Shown in pieces: positions 47,955 to 59,296 of a stretch of DNA of 64,000 nt. The notes beneath the pieces are model-generated. The model was not told the origin of the DNA. It searched no databases and saw only the letters and a list, made by a program, of their open reading frames with translations. Numbering within the stretch: the stretch's first letter is position 1; each line of letters begins with the position of its first letter. The translations under genes and the position numbers were made by a program. Origin of the DNA: Cryptomeria japonica (Eukaryota > Streptophyta > Pinopsida > Cupressales > Cupressaceae); contig NC_081412.1 of the NCBI RefSeq assembly GCF_030272615.1, forward strand, positions 687,326,583 through 687,390,582, given 5' to 3'.

Positions 47955-48667
47955 TGTCTCAACACCATATACTATCATTGTGTAGTAATCTAATTGTTGC
48001 TTTATTTACATCGTTGTCTCCTATTTAGGTAATCACTGCTTTTAATTATATTATTGTGGCTGCTCATTGCCCACTGCTTTTAAGATTTTATCTCTGTTTA
48101 TATCTGCTGTATCTCCTTTATTCCCTTTGCAAATAGTTTAGAAATATGAATATGTATGTTATGTCTTACTGCTGTATATACTCAGATATATCTGTGTTAG
48201 AACTCTTCATTTTATTCCATTTGATCCTTGTCCCTTTATACCACTTCAAATGATGCAATTCCTCTAAGGAGGGACGACTTATCCCAAGAGATGTGACTTT
48301 TGGAAGTGGTTGGCCTCTTCACGCAATAAACTTATTTTATTTGACTTTTAATTTAACTCCCCCAAGAGGCAGCTGTATCAAAGGATGCGACTCCTTAACG
48401 AGGCACTTATTTAAAGTGAATCAGCCCTATTAAGGGAGGTGATGCTTCTTACAAGGGATGGACCCTAAACAATAATTTAGCAGGTCGGCCATCGTGTAGA
48501 TAATTATTTCCTTTTGGCCTAGTCAGCTTCTTGTTAATAATTATTATTATTATATTTCTGACTACTAGTCAATCTTCCATTCAACCATTTGCTACCACCC
48601 AGGTTTAGGTGCTATTTAAGGCTGCAATTTGTATTTGTGAGGTAATGTTCTTAACAGGGGCATGACA

Positions 48668-49090
48668 ATTATTGCAGTTTGATACTTCTAACACTATACT
48701 AGTATGATTGCTAGGTTGTATTTCATGGGTTTCAAAAGAGCTATTTGTTAGAAAACAACAGAAAAGAGTGGGAGTTAACTTATTTGTTAGGATTTTACTT
48801 TTGCAGTCCTTAAATTGAAAATTTTGTTTTGTATAATTATTTGACTCTTTGTATCATTTAGGGAACTGAGGCAGAAATTACTCACAAGCTTCCTCCATCA
48901 GCAGTAAGATCAATCATTGATTCATAATTTGGTTCACAAAGGGGTTTCTCCTTTGAAGTCTTCTTAACATTCCATTGAGCTTGTGCCAGGATCTTAGTTG
49001 CCTAATTGACTACTATATTGTAGTGAATCCATTTAGAGTCTTGGGATAGAATATTGAATTGATATATTGTCAGAGGAAGGCAAAATTCAA
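48668..49090. other. Intergenic, nothing recognised
   Basis: AT-rich, no coding pattern; probably the flank into which the minus-strand LTR element was inserted. Confidence 0.4.
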
Positions 49091-49099
49091 CCCGACACT

Positions 49100-49415
49100 T
49101 CTAGTTGTGGATCTCTTACACGAGTGGTGCTAAAGAAAGAGCATGCAAGTCATGGTTTTCTCTATGTTATTGGGCTGCTAACAAAATTATTGTGAATAAT
49201 TGTTATCCACTTGCTGAAATGACAAAATTCTAATTGAGCTTCAGGGAGCTTACTACTTCGCTAAGCTCTAAATGACTTTTGGATATCACCAAGTGTGCTT
49301 TAGAGGTTCTCATGTATGAAAAACAACTTTCTAGACAATGGTAAGGCTTTGTTGGTCATGCTTTTTAGCCTCACCAATACACTTGCAACTCAAATAAAAA
49401 TTAGAAACTTTCTCC
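49100..49415 (+). pseudogene. Ty3/Gypsy RT fragment, heavily decayed
   Basis: The reading, with several stops and shifts, gives SRVVLVKKEHASHGF, then NCYPLAEMTKF (usual NRYPLPRIDDL), then SLSSK*LLDITKCALEVL (usual SKLDLRSGYHQV.IR), then VMLFSLTNTLATQ (usual VMPFGLTNAPATF). This is the order of the first half of a Gypsy RT. The YxDD box and everything after are missing. Confidence 0.65.
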
Positions 49416-50099
49416 ATGAATATTCAGGACTGAAGCTGATTTAGAAACATGAATTGGAAGGATATTTGCGTGTTTCTAATTGTGAAAATCAACTCTAATA
49501 CAAATAAGACATTTCTCCTTTCATTATTACACAACAAAAGTTCGAACTTTCTGAGCAAGTTAAGAGCAAATTTCAGAGTTATCTTGCAGGCTGAAGGAGG
49601 TTCAAAGGAGGTTCAAAGAAGATTTTCACAGGTTGAACGTATTTTTGGAGGTTTTGAAGGCATTAATCATCATTTCCAGCTTTGCTGCTCATAAACGCCG
49701 ACAGATTTTTGGAGTATAACCAGCTAATAGGAGGCAGATCATTCGAATTTGCTGATTTTTTCTAAAGCTCTTTCTGTCTTCTTGTCTTTTTCTTCTCTCC
49801 CCATTGAAGGTGAAGTTGGTTAAATGTAGATTTATTACATTTTCTGAGTTTTCCAAGTTCGTTGGAGGTGATTTTTGTGGATTTATCCAAATTTTCAGTA
49901 AGAAAGATCATGTTGGACTGAATGGGATAAGGGTTTTCAATATTACAAGACCTGGTTTTTGGATTGAAATCTTAAAAGTGTGGAGTTTTACATGTGAAAG
50001 TGTCAAGAATAGAGTGAAAAACCAACCACTTAGTCATCAAGATCCTAAATTTCTGGTTTCTAACTTAAGCTTCATCTTTATTCACAGATTTCAAGAGCG

Positions 50100-53000
50100 A
50101 TGAAGTTCCAAGTAGACAAGGATGCTCCTCCTGAACCAAGAATGAACTCAAAATGGAAGAGTATCAGTGATACCAACCTCGGGCATATCAATCTGAGGGA
50201 GTTTAAGAAGCGGATGTTCGGCCTAGATAACCTTGTGCCTACCGTGACCGCACGAAAAAATGATGAAGAGTGGTATCGTGCATGTTGCCAGCTTTTTCCC
50301 TACCATGCAGTGCATGGAGTTGGTAGTTGAATGCGCTAGGCACTATAACCTTGTCAGTAGAGATATTGCGGCACCAGATGGAAGAGTGTTGGCCAATATC
50401 AGTGATGAGGCCATAAGGGAAGCTTTCAGAATTTTGGAATATCATAATGCTATATATGTGACCAAGGATGAGGCCGATCGAATGTATCAAGACCATATGG
50501 AGGAGTACGACGCCACCATCAATCATTCTTGGCTGGACAAAAGAAGAAAAGGTGCCTCTAAGCTGTCAAGGAAGAGCTTGGTAAGGGCGTATTTTAAAGA
50601 GGATATTGGAGATATGATTGTTCTGTTGAACAGAATAATGGGTAATCCCCAAGTCGCTCCATTTGAGCCTTGGATGTATTACTTCATAAACGAAATAACA
50701 AGTGGAGTCAAGATGATTGACTGGGCTCAGATGATAAACAATAACTTGGATAGCCACCTGAGAAATGTGGAGGCAGATAGGACCTTTTACATGAGCTCAT
50801 ACTTGTTCTATTCCCTTGCTAGAACCTATAGATATAGAGGCCTCACTTGTAGAGGGGAATTGGGAAATAAAGAAAATCAATTTCTTGTCTACGATTGTTA
50901 CCCTCAGCTGCACATGGAAAAAAAGTTACATTTCGAGAGGGTAAATGATACATTTTTGATGCATATCATACAAACACTGCAAGGTGGATTACATCAGAGA
51001 CTCTCAAGAGTCTATGGACTTCATAAGTAGATTCGGATATTGGTATATTCAATACCGGAAATTCACCTATATCAGAATTCAGGGATTTTTCGGATCTCCC
51101 TATAAGCTCCCAGTCTACCCTACCAACCAACTTGTGCTATTGGAAGTTGTGAGGCAACTAGAGGGCTATATGTGAGGCAACTAGAGGGCTATACGACAGT
51201 TTAGAGAGATAAGCAAAAGAAGGTAGGAACATCCTCTCTCACGATTGGAAATAGACTAGAGACATGCCCGTCATCACAAGCTGTTGCCACTGCAGAGAAA
51301 GAGCTGGCTTGGTACCCTTTCTACCAATACGAGGCAAGAGGGAACTTTGATCCATTCCATAAGATGAAAAAAGTAGGAATGGTATTCGAGCACAAAACTG
51401 ATTTGGAAGATTATTGGGCTAATGCAGCTGATAGTTTCAAAATCAGAAGAAGATTTTGGTCAAGGATTCCCCTGAGTATGGTGAGAGCAATAGAAGTATT
51501 TAGAGTTGCTGATCAAATAGAAGACAGTCCTGAGCTTCAGCAGCCGGGCTTTGAGAAGATGAGAAATGAGCCATTGGCCTTGGTTGATTGGTCAGAAGGA
51601 AAAAAGTCAGATTTGGCAAACCTTATGAGATTATTGGTCGAATACTCCAAGTGGCGGGCATCTGAGAAGACAAAGCAACTGAAGTCCAAAGGTGTTGCCC
51701 TGACTTATGATTTGATGGGAATGGATGATTCTATGTCTTCCAACCCTTGTATTTCTACAGGCAATGCTCAAAATCCAGAAAGTTTTGGGTCCCAGAAAAG
51801 AAAGGAATTGGTTGGAAGCTCTGGAAAGGTCAAAGGAAAGAAAGTTGTTGGGGAGAGACGTGAATCCAACGAAGGTCATTCCATTTTGAGTGCCACATTT
51901 GCTGTGCCTAACCAGAATGCAGTTGAAGAACTGGAGATGGACGCAGATATGGGGAATAATGAAGTAAGAGTGCCTTCTCCTTCGATTGAAGAAATAATGA
52001 GAGAGGCTGTCCAAAACCCGAACAAGGAACAAGTTTTAAATAAAGCCATAGATGTTGAAGAGCCTGAGCCCCCAATAGTTTTCCTTGATAGTATATTCAC
52101 TGGTCGAGGAGGGACAGATGGTGGATTTGATCAAAATACTGTGGAGCAATCAACCATTCCTAATTGGTTGAGAGAAAGGATAAGGGCTAAGGTTCCTAAT
52201 GAAACCCATCCTGAGGAGAATACATCAACATTTTTGGCGAAGGTGAACGAACCAATCGTAATTAAACCACCTAAGCTAGCTAGAAAATTCTCTTTACTTC
52301 AGAGGGATAGTGCAGGGTTTAGAACTGTTCAGATAGCTGTGCCGAAAGAAGGTAAAACTTTGGACAATCTTGCCTCTGAAGATTATAAGACTACTACTGT
52401 AGAGTTGGGTAAGCCTACTCAGGACCAAGAAGTCCAATACTTTGACGACTCTTGCAATGCCCTCAAGGCAAAGCTAGCCAAGGAGAAGGAAAAAAGAAAG
52501 AAGGTTGAGGAAGAGAATCAGTAGTGGAGGAAATATGTTCTCCATCTAACCAAGCCACTTAACCATGAGATACTAGTCACCCCTCCGCAACCTCTTCAGC
52601 AAGTGTCGATGAAAGATTACGAGGACATGAAGGGCATGTTCACGCAAGCTAAGGAATGGATCTCAGATGTTTCTGCATGTGCTGACATACTTGTGGAAAA
52701 TTTGGTATCAACACATTAGTCAACTTTTTCATTGGTTAGCAGAATTCAAGACTTAGCTGCAAACTGGGAAGATATTGAAGAAATCCAAGATGAAATACTT
52801 CCACAATTGAGGGTTATTCGAGGTCTGTCAAAGCAAAGCTTGGTAGATGCAGGTGTTATCCAAGCTGGGGATAGGTATGATTTTAATACTTGGTATTATG
52901 CTTTGGTCACTAGGATTGAAGTCTTGAAGAAATCTGAAACTAAGTGTTTTGAGATGGAGGAAAGTGTCAGAGAGATTTTAAGTAAGGTGTTTCGTGTGGC

Positions 53001-53329
53001 ATCAAAAATTTGGCAAAAAGAGGGTATATGAGAAAAACACCTGCAGGTAGAGACCCTGAGAGCCAGAATTCAATCGAGCTTTTTCAAAGACTTGGGAATG
53101 ATTTGATAAAGGCGATCTCTCAAGGATTGCAAGTTTACTCCTCATGGACAAGAAATTTCTTGTCCAGGTAGTTGAGTGGGAAGGCATCCTCGCCACGTGT
53201 ACTGATGATGTGGACATCATCGATTTCCAGATTAGTAACCTGCCAAGTGTCACTAAGGAAGAGGTTCGGCTCATCGTGTCCAGATACATTGAATCTACAA
53301 AAAGAGAAACTGGACACTCACCTCAGTGA
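50100..53329 (+). pseudogene. Long ORF of a pol-less LTR element, broken
   Basis: One former protein of roughly 1000 residues, now in pieces: 50100-50330, 50260-51030, 50984-51175, 51364-52524 (stop TAG at 52522), 52732-53031 and 53144-53329. The first half has globular stretches such as EAIREAFRILEYHNAIYVTK, PWMYYFINEITSG and KMIDWAQMINNNLDSHL. This layout resembles the domain in the third ORF at 5610-7629. The second half is charged and disordered and then coiled-coil-like (KAKLAKEKEKRKKVEEENQ). No zinc knuckle, protease, RT or integrase follows before the 3' LTR. It may act as a capsid-like or accessory protein; this is a guess. An acceptor-like TTTATTCACAG lies 12 bp before the first ATG. 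Confidence 0.65.
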
Positions 53330-54218
53330 CAATAGCAGCTATGCCACATGTCACTCTTTTGTCTGTTCTGACTGATAGAGTTTTGAGAAACCCTAATTAG
53401 GGTTTATACTTTCAATCTGGGCCCTTGATCACTGTTTGATCTCGACCGTTCATTATTTTCTGAAAACTATATAAGGCTACCTTCTCTCATTTGGAGAGTG
53501 TGTGAGGTTTTTGATATATTGTTGCGTGAAGGTCATTTTTTCAAATAATATATTGCATGTGCGCTTTCTCTTAAGGCTTTGTAATCTCTGTTGTTTGAGT
53601 GATTAGCATGGTTTCAATTTCCTCAACACATTAGTTAAAGTTAATTTAGATTTGCTTTCATGTTGCTAGAATTGAATGAAGGATTTGATAAGTATTAATT
53701 AACGGTGTATCTCTGCTCATACTTTTGGTGAATGGATGATTTCCATTTCACTGTGCAAAGTTAGTTTGAGCCTATCCCCTGTGTATGCCAACATTTCTAT
53801 CATAAGCACAATCTGTTGAAGTTTGCACCCGCTTTGTGTAGTTGTCCTTAGTGTGGTGAAGCAAAGTGCGGTTTCCCGAGAACACCTAGTTAATACCGTC
53901 TCCAAAATTCGTAGGTTTAGATCAGCTTTCTTAACCCTCTCCTTTATCCCCCTTTTTTTGAAAGTCTAAAGCTCGGAAAATCCAAAAAAAGAGAGCCTAA
54001 AATTGATAAATCCATCTAAGTCCAGAAGCTTAAAAGACATTCATAAACATAAGTACCCCTTGAGATTTTCAGCATACAATACCCAAGTAGCTATCCCACT
54101 AAAGTCTCTTGTTCGCATATATAGACCTTGGAATCAGCAGCGATTTTTTAGGAGAGGATAGAATACCTTTGGGTATCTTATTCTAAATGTTTGATAGATG
54201 ATAAAACGTACACCAACA
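53330..54218 (+). mobile_element. 3' LTR of the pol-less element
   Basis: The end GTACACCAACA (54218) and the preceding AGGATAGAATACCTTTGGGTAT match the end of the giant LTR (AGGATAAGGTACCTTTAGGTAT, then CGTCAACA). The palindrome AAACCCTAATTAGGGTTT (53388-53405) lies 63 bp before the TATA box (53468-53476), as in the giant LTR (65 bp). The LTR start is not fixed: no polypurine tract is seen, and it must lie between the ORF stop at 53327-53329 and about 53345. Confidence 0.7.
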
Positions 54219-55010
54219 GGTCCTATGTACAATGCTTTTACAAATGGAAGAAGGAATATAGAGGAAGAGATACATAGTACCCATAGGACTTATGTATAAA
54301 GCATGTAAAAATGCTCATAGGTCTTCGATATAAAGCATGTAAAATGCTTGTAGGTCTTACACAGTGCCGATAGGTCTTACATGTGCTCCTAGGTCTTATC
54401 CAATTCTTGTAGGTTTTACAAGTGTCTTTAAGTCTTACATGTAAATTTAGCCACCAAGAGTTGTCATTGTTATGAACATTCCCCCTCAATGGCACATTTC
54501 TGATGCTAAGCTTTATTTTTTTAGTGGTTGCTAGGATTCTTGCCCAATTCTCCTTGATCATAGTGTATCTACCACTTGATAGTTGGTCTAACAAATTGGA
54601 GAGTAATTTTATGATCGAAAACTTTCCCATGAATGAAATGCCCATGAACTTCAATATGCTTTTTTTGTGGATGTTTGAACATGACTCTTTGGCAAGAGTA
54701 AATAACTTTGGGTATTGTATAATAAAGTGGGACTTTTACTAGTATCTAGATGATACTCTTCCAATAATCTCCTAAGCCACATTGATTTCTTTGTAGCTAC
54801 TTTTGTATTTAGCCTCAATAGATTAAAGAGCCATAGAAGTTTGCTATAGTTTTCTATTTAAGCATTACACCATCCATGTGATAATAGTGCACCTTTGTTT
54901 TGAGAATAGCTTGAGGTATATGCCCTATTAATAGGATCACCAACATAGTCAGTAACACAATAATCAATAAATTTAGTTTTTGGTGCTAGAATTAGAAAGA
55001 TCATAATTTA
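54219..55010 (-). pseudogene. Copia RNase H, polypurine tract and LTR start, decayed
   Basis: On the minus strand: DYVGDPINRAYTSSYS near 54960-54910 (usual DWAGD...R.STSGY), then LRRLLEEYHLDTS near 54760, then fragments comparable with the C-terminal TKHI..HYHF region. A polypurine tract TTGAGGGGGAA precedes TGTTCATAAC at about 54478, the start of an LTR that runs left to 54219 and is cut there by the pol-less element's LTR. The frame 54654-54238 mixes the pol end with LTR sequence. Repeated TAGGTCTTAC words fill 54300-54440. Confidence 0.65.
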
Positions 55011-57050
55011 TTGTAATTTTATACTTTCAATGTTTGTTTTCAATGGTCCCTATAGGATCCTCCATAAATCTAGATGTAATACCTATTATATAGTTAATAA
55101 CTATATCTTGTCTAGATATGGTAAGGTAGTTTAAAAAATTCTTAAAAGGTAGGATTGGTCTTTTCACTTCATGGTTTTATGGTTTAATTAAATACAAACT
55201 TTAATAGGTATAGCACTAGTTTTAAAATGTGTCATAAAAATTTCAGTAAATTATGTTCACATAAAAGTGTGATGATCTTGGTATATAGATATTCACCAAA
55301 AATGATGAAAGTGGCCATAGTTGACTTATTGAAAGAATTGAAGTTTGTTTTAATAGATATTGTTAAGTCATTGAAATTTGCATAAGTAGTTATAGATCTC
55401 CATGTTGCTTTAGGGAGTAGATAATCATCCTACCAAATATATAGTAATGGATGAGCTATTCTTTCCAAGTTCTCTCCCTGGATAGTTTCTTAAGGTGATA
55501 GCCACCCATTATAAGCATATGATTTAAATCCAAGAAATTTAGAGGATACATGAAGCTCATACTAATACTAAATGCATGCATATCAAATATTTGAAAAATA
55601 GAGCTCTTACAGCTATACAAATCCATTTAAGATCTTCACGTATCAAAGAGGCATTTAGACATGTTTCTAAAGCTCATGCTAATACTAAATGCATGTATAT
55701 CAAATTTTAAAAAATAGAGCTTTTACAGCTATATGAATCCCTTTTAAGATCTCTATGTATCAAAGGCATGCAGACATATTTCTACACCTTTTGACTTTTC
55801 TTGGCCAGGCTTTAATTTTTAAACATTGTTTATTTTATTTCCATGTTGAATGTCTCTGTGTTTTCAATAGTGGAGTTTTTATCGATACTAATGCAATAGC
55901 AACTTTTCTACATGTAATTTAGAACATCAACATTGGCACCTTGAGGCCCTTCTTTCAGGTAGCAATCTCAAAATCACACGGTGAGACATGATATACTGAT
56001 ACATCTAGGAGCAAATATAGAAAGATGTGTAACTCAAGATATCTTAGAATAATTTTTTCCTGGCCATGTCATTTATTCGATCAAGATGTTAGAATTAAGA
56101 TGTTAATTTTCAATCAAGCTTTGGAACCAGCTGCGTTCCTTCATTTTCATGTAGTTTTAGGAGAAAAAAACCTTGTTTTTCCCTTTTGTATTCATTTTAG
56201 ATTAAAAAGACCTAAGCTAGGAAATAAATGTTGAGAAGGGAAAGTCACATTTAAACTAGGTTTGTAAGGAGGTATTGGATAAAAAATAGTAAAGGTTTTT
56301 GATAGTGTCTTGGCCAAACAAATTTTTCATCTGGATTTGGGATTGGCTTTAAGATTTTGAGGATAAAAAAAGGAATTCTATTAGTTAGATGAAGTCTGAA
56401 GATATATTATTTTCCTTATCTTAGATACGATGCAAATAATTTTCCTCCCATCCTTGATAATTTTTCTCATTCTTTTGGTGATTTAACTAATGAAGTTGTA
56501 AAACAAACAAACAAGTTCTCTATTATCTATCCTATGGGTCCCATCTCTTCCAAAGCTATGCTCCCCCAAGTTTTTGTGACAGGGATGGCAAGGGACAAGG
56601 GGGCACATTTTAGGATAGCTTTTTCCTCAAGGCCATTTTTAGGGGATGACGGGACAATTATTAAAAAATAGGAAATTTTTTGAAATATAAGGAAATTTTA
56701 AATATTCATATGATAACATTGATTAGGCACTCATCATAGACAGTATAGAACCTTTGTGAGCATGGGTAATTGAATAGGAATTATGATGCTCTTTATATAT
56801 ACAAATGAGTTGATAAAGACATGCTTGATTGGTGAATGGTGTGTGTATTTATAATTTAGGTGAGGGATTTATTATTGTATGTAATATACACCCTTTATTT
56901 TTTTGTTGAAAATTACATCAGTTGAAAGCAAGATGCAGTGCAATACTATTTCCGCTTGTTGATCACCCATATCTCGGAATGGGCAAGGTGAGAGCATATG
57001 CTGTTTAGGATTTTACAATTAATTTTGAATATAGTAACTGAAAGGGAAAT
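55011..57050. other. Mostly unrecognised; 117-bp tandem duplication
   Basis: 55554-55670 and 55671-55787 are two copies of a 117-bp unit starting AGCTCAT[AG]CTAATACTAAAT. The rest may be older parts of the Copia element at 54219-55010, but RT motifs could not be read. No gene is called. Confidence 0.5.
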
Positions 57051-57059
57051 GCACTAAGT

Positions 57060-57385
57060 GGCAAGCCAGTCACTACTACTTATTCACTGGAGTTCTTGGG
57101 CAATAATGAAAAAAAGCACACAACCACTTGTTCAATGGGCCATGATTAGAAACATTTACTTATTCAATGGACAAATAAAGGACACTTCCACTTATGCAGT
57201 GGAAAAGCAAGAGGGCACTTCCTCTTATTCAGTGGGAAAGCTTAGTACAAAGTAATCTCTTGTTTATGGTGTAAGTATCAATCGAATCATCCACTTATTC
57301 AGTGGTAAAGCTTAGTACAAAGTAATCACTTGTTTAGTGGGGTAAGCATCAATCAAATCATCCACTTATTCAGTGGGCTGAATAC
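57060..57385. repeat. Array of CCACTTATTCAGTGG hairpins
   Basis: About nine copies of a 15-bp word, perfect in the form CCACT-TATTC-AGTGG (5-bp stem, 5-nt loop), at intervals of roughly 30-45 bp. Variants include ACTTATTCACTGG, CACTTGTTCAATGG and CACTTATGCAGTGG. Two of the longer units also share AAGCTTAGTACAAAGTAATC. The neighbouring sequence to 57833 is related to part of the giant LTR (near 40140-40205). Confidence 0.85.
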
Positions 57386-57833
57386 AATAATTAAAATTCT
57401 TCTGCCAAACACACTGGCAGTACTACCATCCAGTGTTTACAATGTTAGTTAACTTAGTTCATATACAACAATACCAAGATTGAAGTGTATCTGCTGGTAC
57501 AAAATTCTGATGAAGGAAAGTATTGCTGATATAAAGTGCTGATAACAAACAATTACTGTAACACCCCAAAATAATGTCAAATTTCATGAACCCATTAACC
57601 CAACTATGAAATGTCGATGAGATACCTTGAATGGATGAGTTAGAAAGTTAGTACAGGTCTGATAACACCTTGTTGCTGTTGTCTAATTGTCATAACAAAA
57701 TTGAACACAGATTGAGAGCACATTGAAAACTACTGATCACTGAAATTTGAGTAAGCCTGAAAACTTATAAGATCCTTCAAAACTATAATTTGCATTGTAA
57801 CTCCTAAAGATCTGAAACGCATCTCAAACATCC

Positions 57834-58266
57834 TGTAATGTCCCCTATTAGGACTTAACTTAGTTTGCCCTAGAATTCCCAATTGAAGACTGGATAATGG
57901 CTTGATTTAGATCCCGCAACCAGGTTAGTCATCAATAGAAACGAAGCACCTGGGAGATCACACAAGGTGCATTGAGCCTATCCATCAAGCCCAGGAGCTT
58001 GTTAATGGTACCTGCCATTTGGCCTCCTAGCCCCAATCAGGGTTACCACTAATTGAATGGACCTTTTTGCTACTTGCTCTCCTCATATGTCCTACCTCCG
58101 CTCCATAATGGGATGGTGGATTGGCTATAAGCTTAAAGGAATCTTATCCACATTAATCATACATTCCTATTATTTATCATAGTTTAGAAGCAATAGAATC
58201 TCTGCAAACATTAACACTTCTTATCAAATGAAGACATATAATGAGTTATATAAATCATATGGTAAT

Positions 58267-58307
<41 letters not shown>

Positions 58308-58716
58308 GTTTGTAACTTGTATTGGCTTTAGTGCCGGTTGATCTTTTTCGATTTATCTTTCCCGAATGCCCATTTCAAATGGATTCTTCACCCTTTTATA
58401 TCTTCCAATATGAGGGAGAAGTCATGCCTCTTCATTATCTCTGCCCTTTTGAAAGAGTCACAACTCTTGACCCTTAATTATAATTTAATTTTTTTTATTC
58501 TAGGAATTTGTTGTCTTGAAGTATTTTCTTTATTTATTTTAATGATCATTATTTCCCTTAAATTAAGATCAAATGCCTCTTAATTAAACCACTGTTATCT
58601 TTAAGCCAGCCATCTGGAATATAGTTTAAAGGCTGCAATTTTCTTTGATCAGTAAGGCTGTGATCATGGTTTTATAAATGCTGTTATCTAGTACATTCTT
58701 TGACTGGGGCATGACA
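57834..58716 (-). mobile_element. Solo LTR (883 bp)
   Basis: The + strand reads TGTAATGTCCCC ... GGGGCATGACA, flanked by a perfect 5-bp duplication CATCC (57829-57833 and 58717-58721). It is the same family as the LTR at 47045-48667. The flanks joined without the insert read CTCAAACATCCTGA, which is exactly what the related uninterrupted sequence at about 40195-40207 shows, so the giant-LTR family supplies an empty site. A (CA) run at 58269-58300 and TATATA follow inside it. Confidence 0.9.
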
Positions 58717-58721
58717 CATCC

Positions 58722-59291
58722 TGACAACTAATTGTTTATTTCATGTATGGCCTCCTGTAACCATGCAAACATCAAAATTCAAACCCGAAACATGTGCAAC
58801 TATCCTCCATTGGTGTAGGCCCCACCAACCAGCATGAAAAACTCCCAAAAGAATGCAGATATACACTTAGAGATGCTCATGCCCCAGCCAACAGTCACTC
58901 ATCAGCCTATGGTATGGCCCAGTAATGAAAGGAATCAGATCCCAACAGCAATAATCTCTTGCAAGAAGTGTACGACTTGCATAGAAACAACCTCCACACT
59001 TGCCAAATTGATATCACATGAAGATATTGGGATTTCCAAGCATTGATAAGTGGTATGACCTGCAACAGCTGAATGGTACAGCTGGCCAATAGAACTTCCA
59101 AATCCCCCTTTAAAACACAACAAAATCTCCAGCAAAACGCTTCACAACAGCAACAAACTATTAGAGTTTCAAAACACATCATAAATCTCCTCAATTGCAA
59201 CAGACTGGAAAGCTCTTCTCTGCAACACAGTGGTGATCTCTGTATGAAACCAATCTAACAAGCTAGGGGGTTTTCATCCCAAAAACCAGCA
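58722..59291. other. Intergenic, nothing recognised
   Basis: Short open frames on both strands (58834-59258) are without domain pattern. Sequence continues after the LTR element at 61243. Confidence 0.4.
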
Positions 59292-59296
59292 ATTTT

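Larger units (their letters stand above)
47631..47964 (+). mobile_element. 334-bp miniature LTR retrotransposon with tRNA-like LTRs
   Basis: A perfect 5-bp target duplication CCATA (47626-47630 and 47965-47969). Two 135-bp LTRs (47631-47765 and 47830-47964) start TGTT[GT]GTGTTGGAAATAAG, end GTCTCAACA and differ at two positions only. The primer site TGGTATCAGAGCCAGGT (47766-47782), matching 17 bases of the plant initiator-Met tRNA 3' end, abuts the first LTR with no gap. A polypurine tract GGCTTAAGGGGGTG ends exactly at the second LTR. The internal part is 64 bp, so no protein can be encoded. This is the full set of LTR-retrotransposon landmarks at a size like the TRIM/SMART classes. Each LTR contains a tRNA-like sequence. 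Two LTR differences over 135 bp point to a fairly recent insertion. Confidence 0.95.
47045..48667 (-). mobile_element. 5' LTR of a minus-strand element, carrying a nested mini-element
   Basis: On the minus strand it starts TGTCATGCCCC (48667) and ends ACATTACA (47045). It is related to the solo LTR at 57834-58716: both have CCTCCTAGCCCCA[CA]TC.GGGTT, GAATGGA[AC]C and CCATAATG.GATGGT in the same order. The 334-bp element at 47631-47964 is inserted in it. No second LTR was found to the left, and the right flank (ATTAT) has no partner. Confidence 0.75.

Noticed and set aside
47637-47964. Element start at 47637 with a 129-bp LTR
   Set aside because: Starting at 47631 instead gives 135-bp LTRs at both sides (TGTTGG/TGTTTG) and a perfect CCATA target duplication, so the longer border is right.
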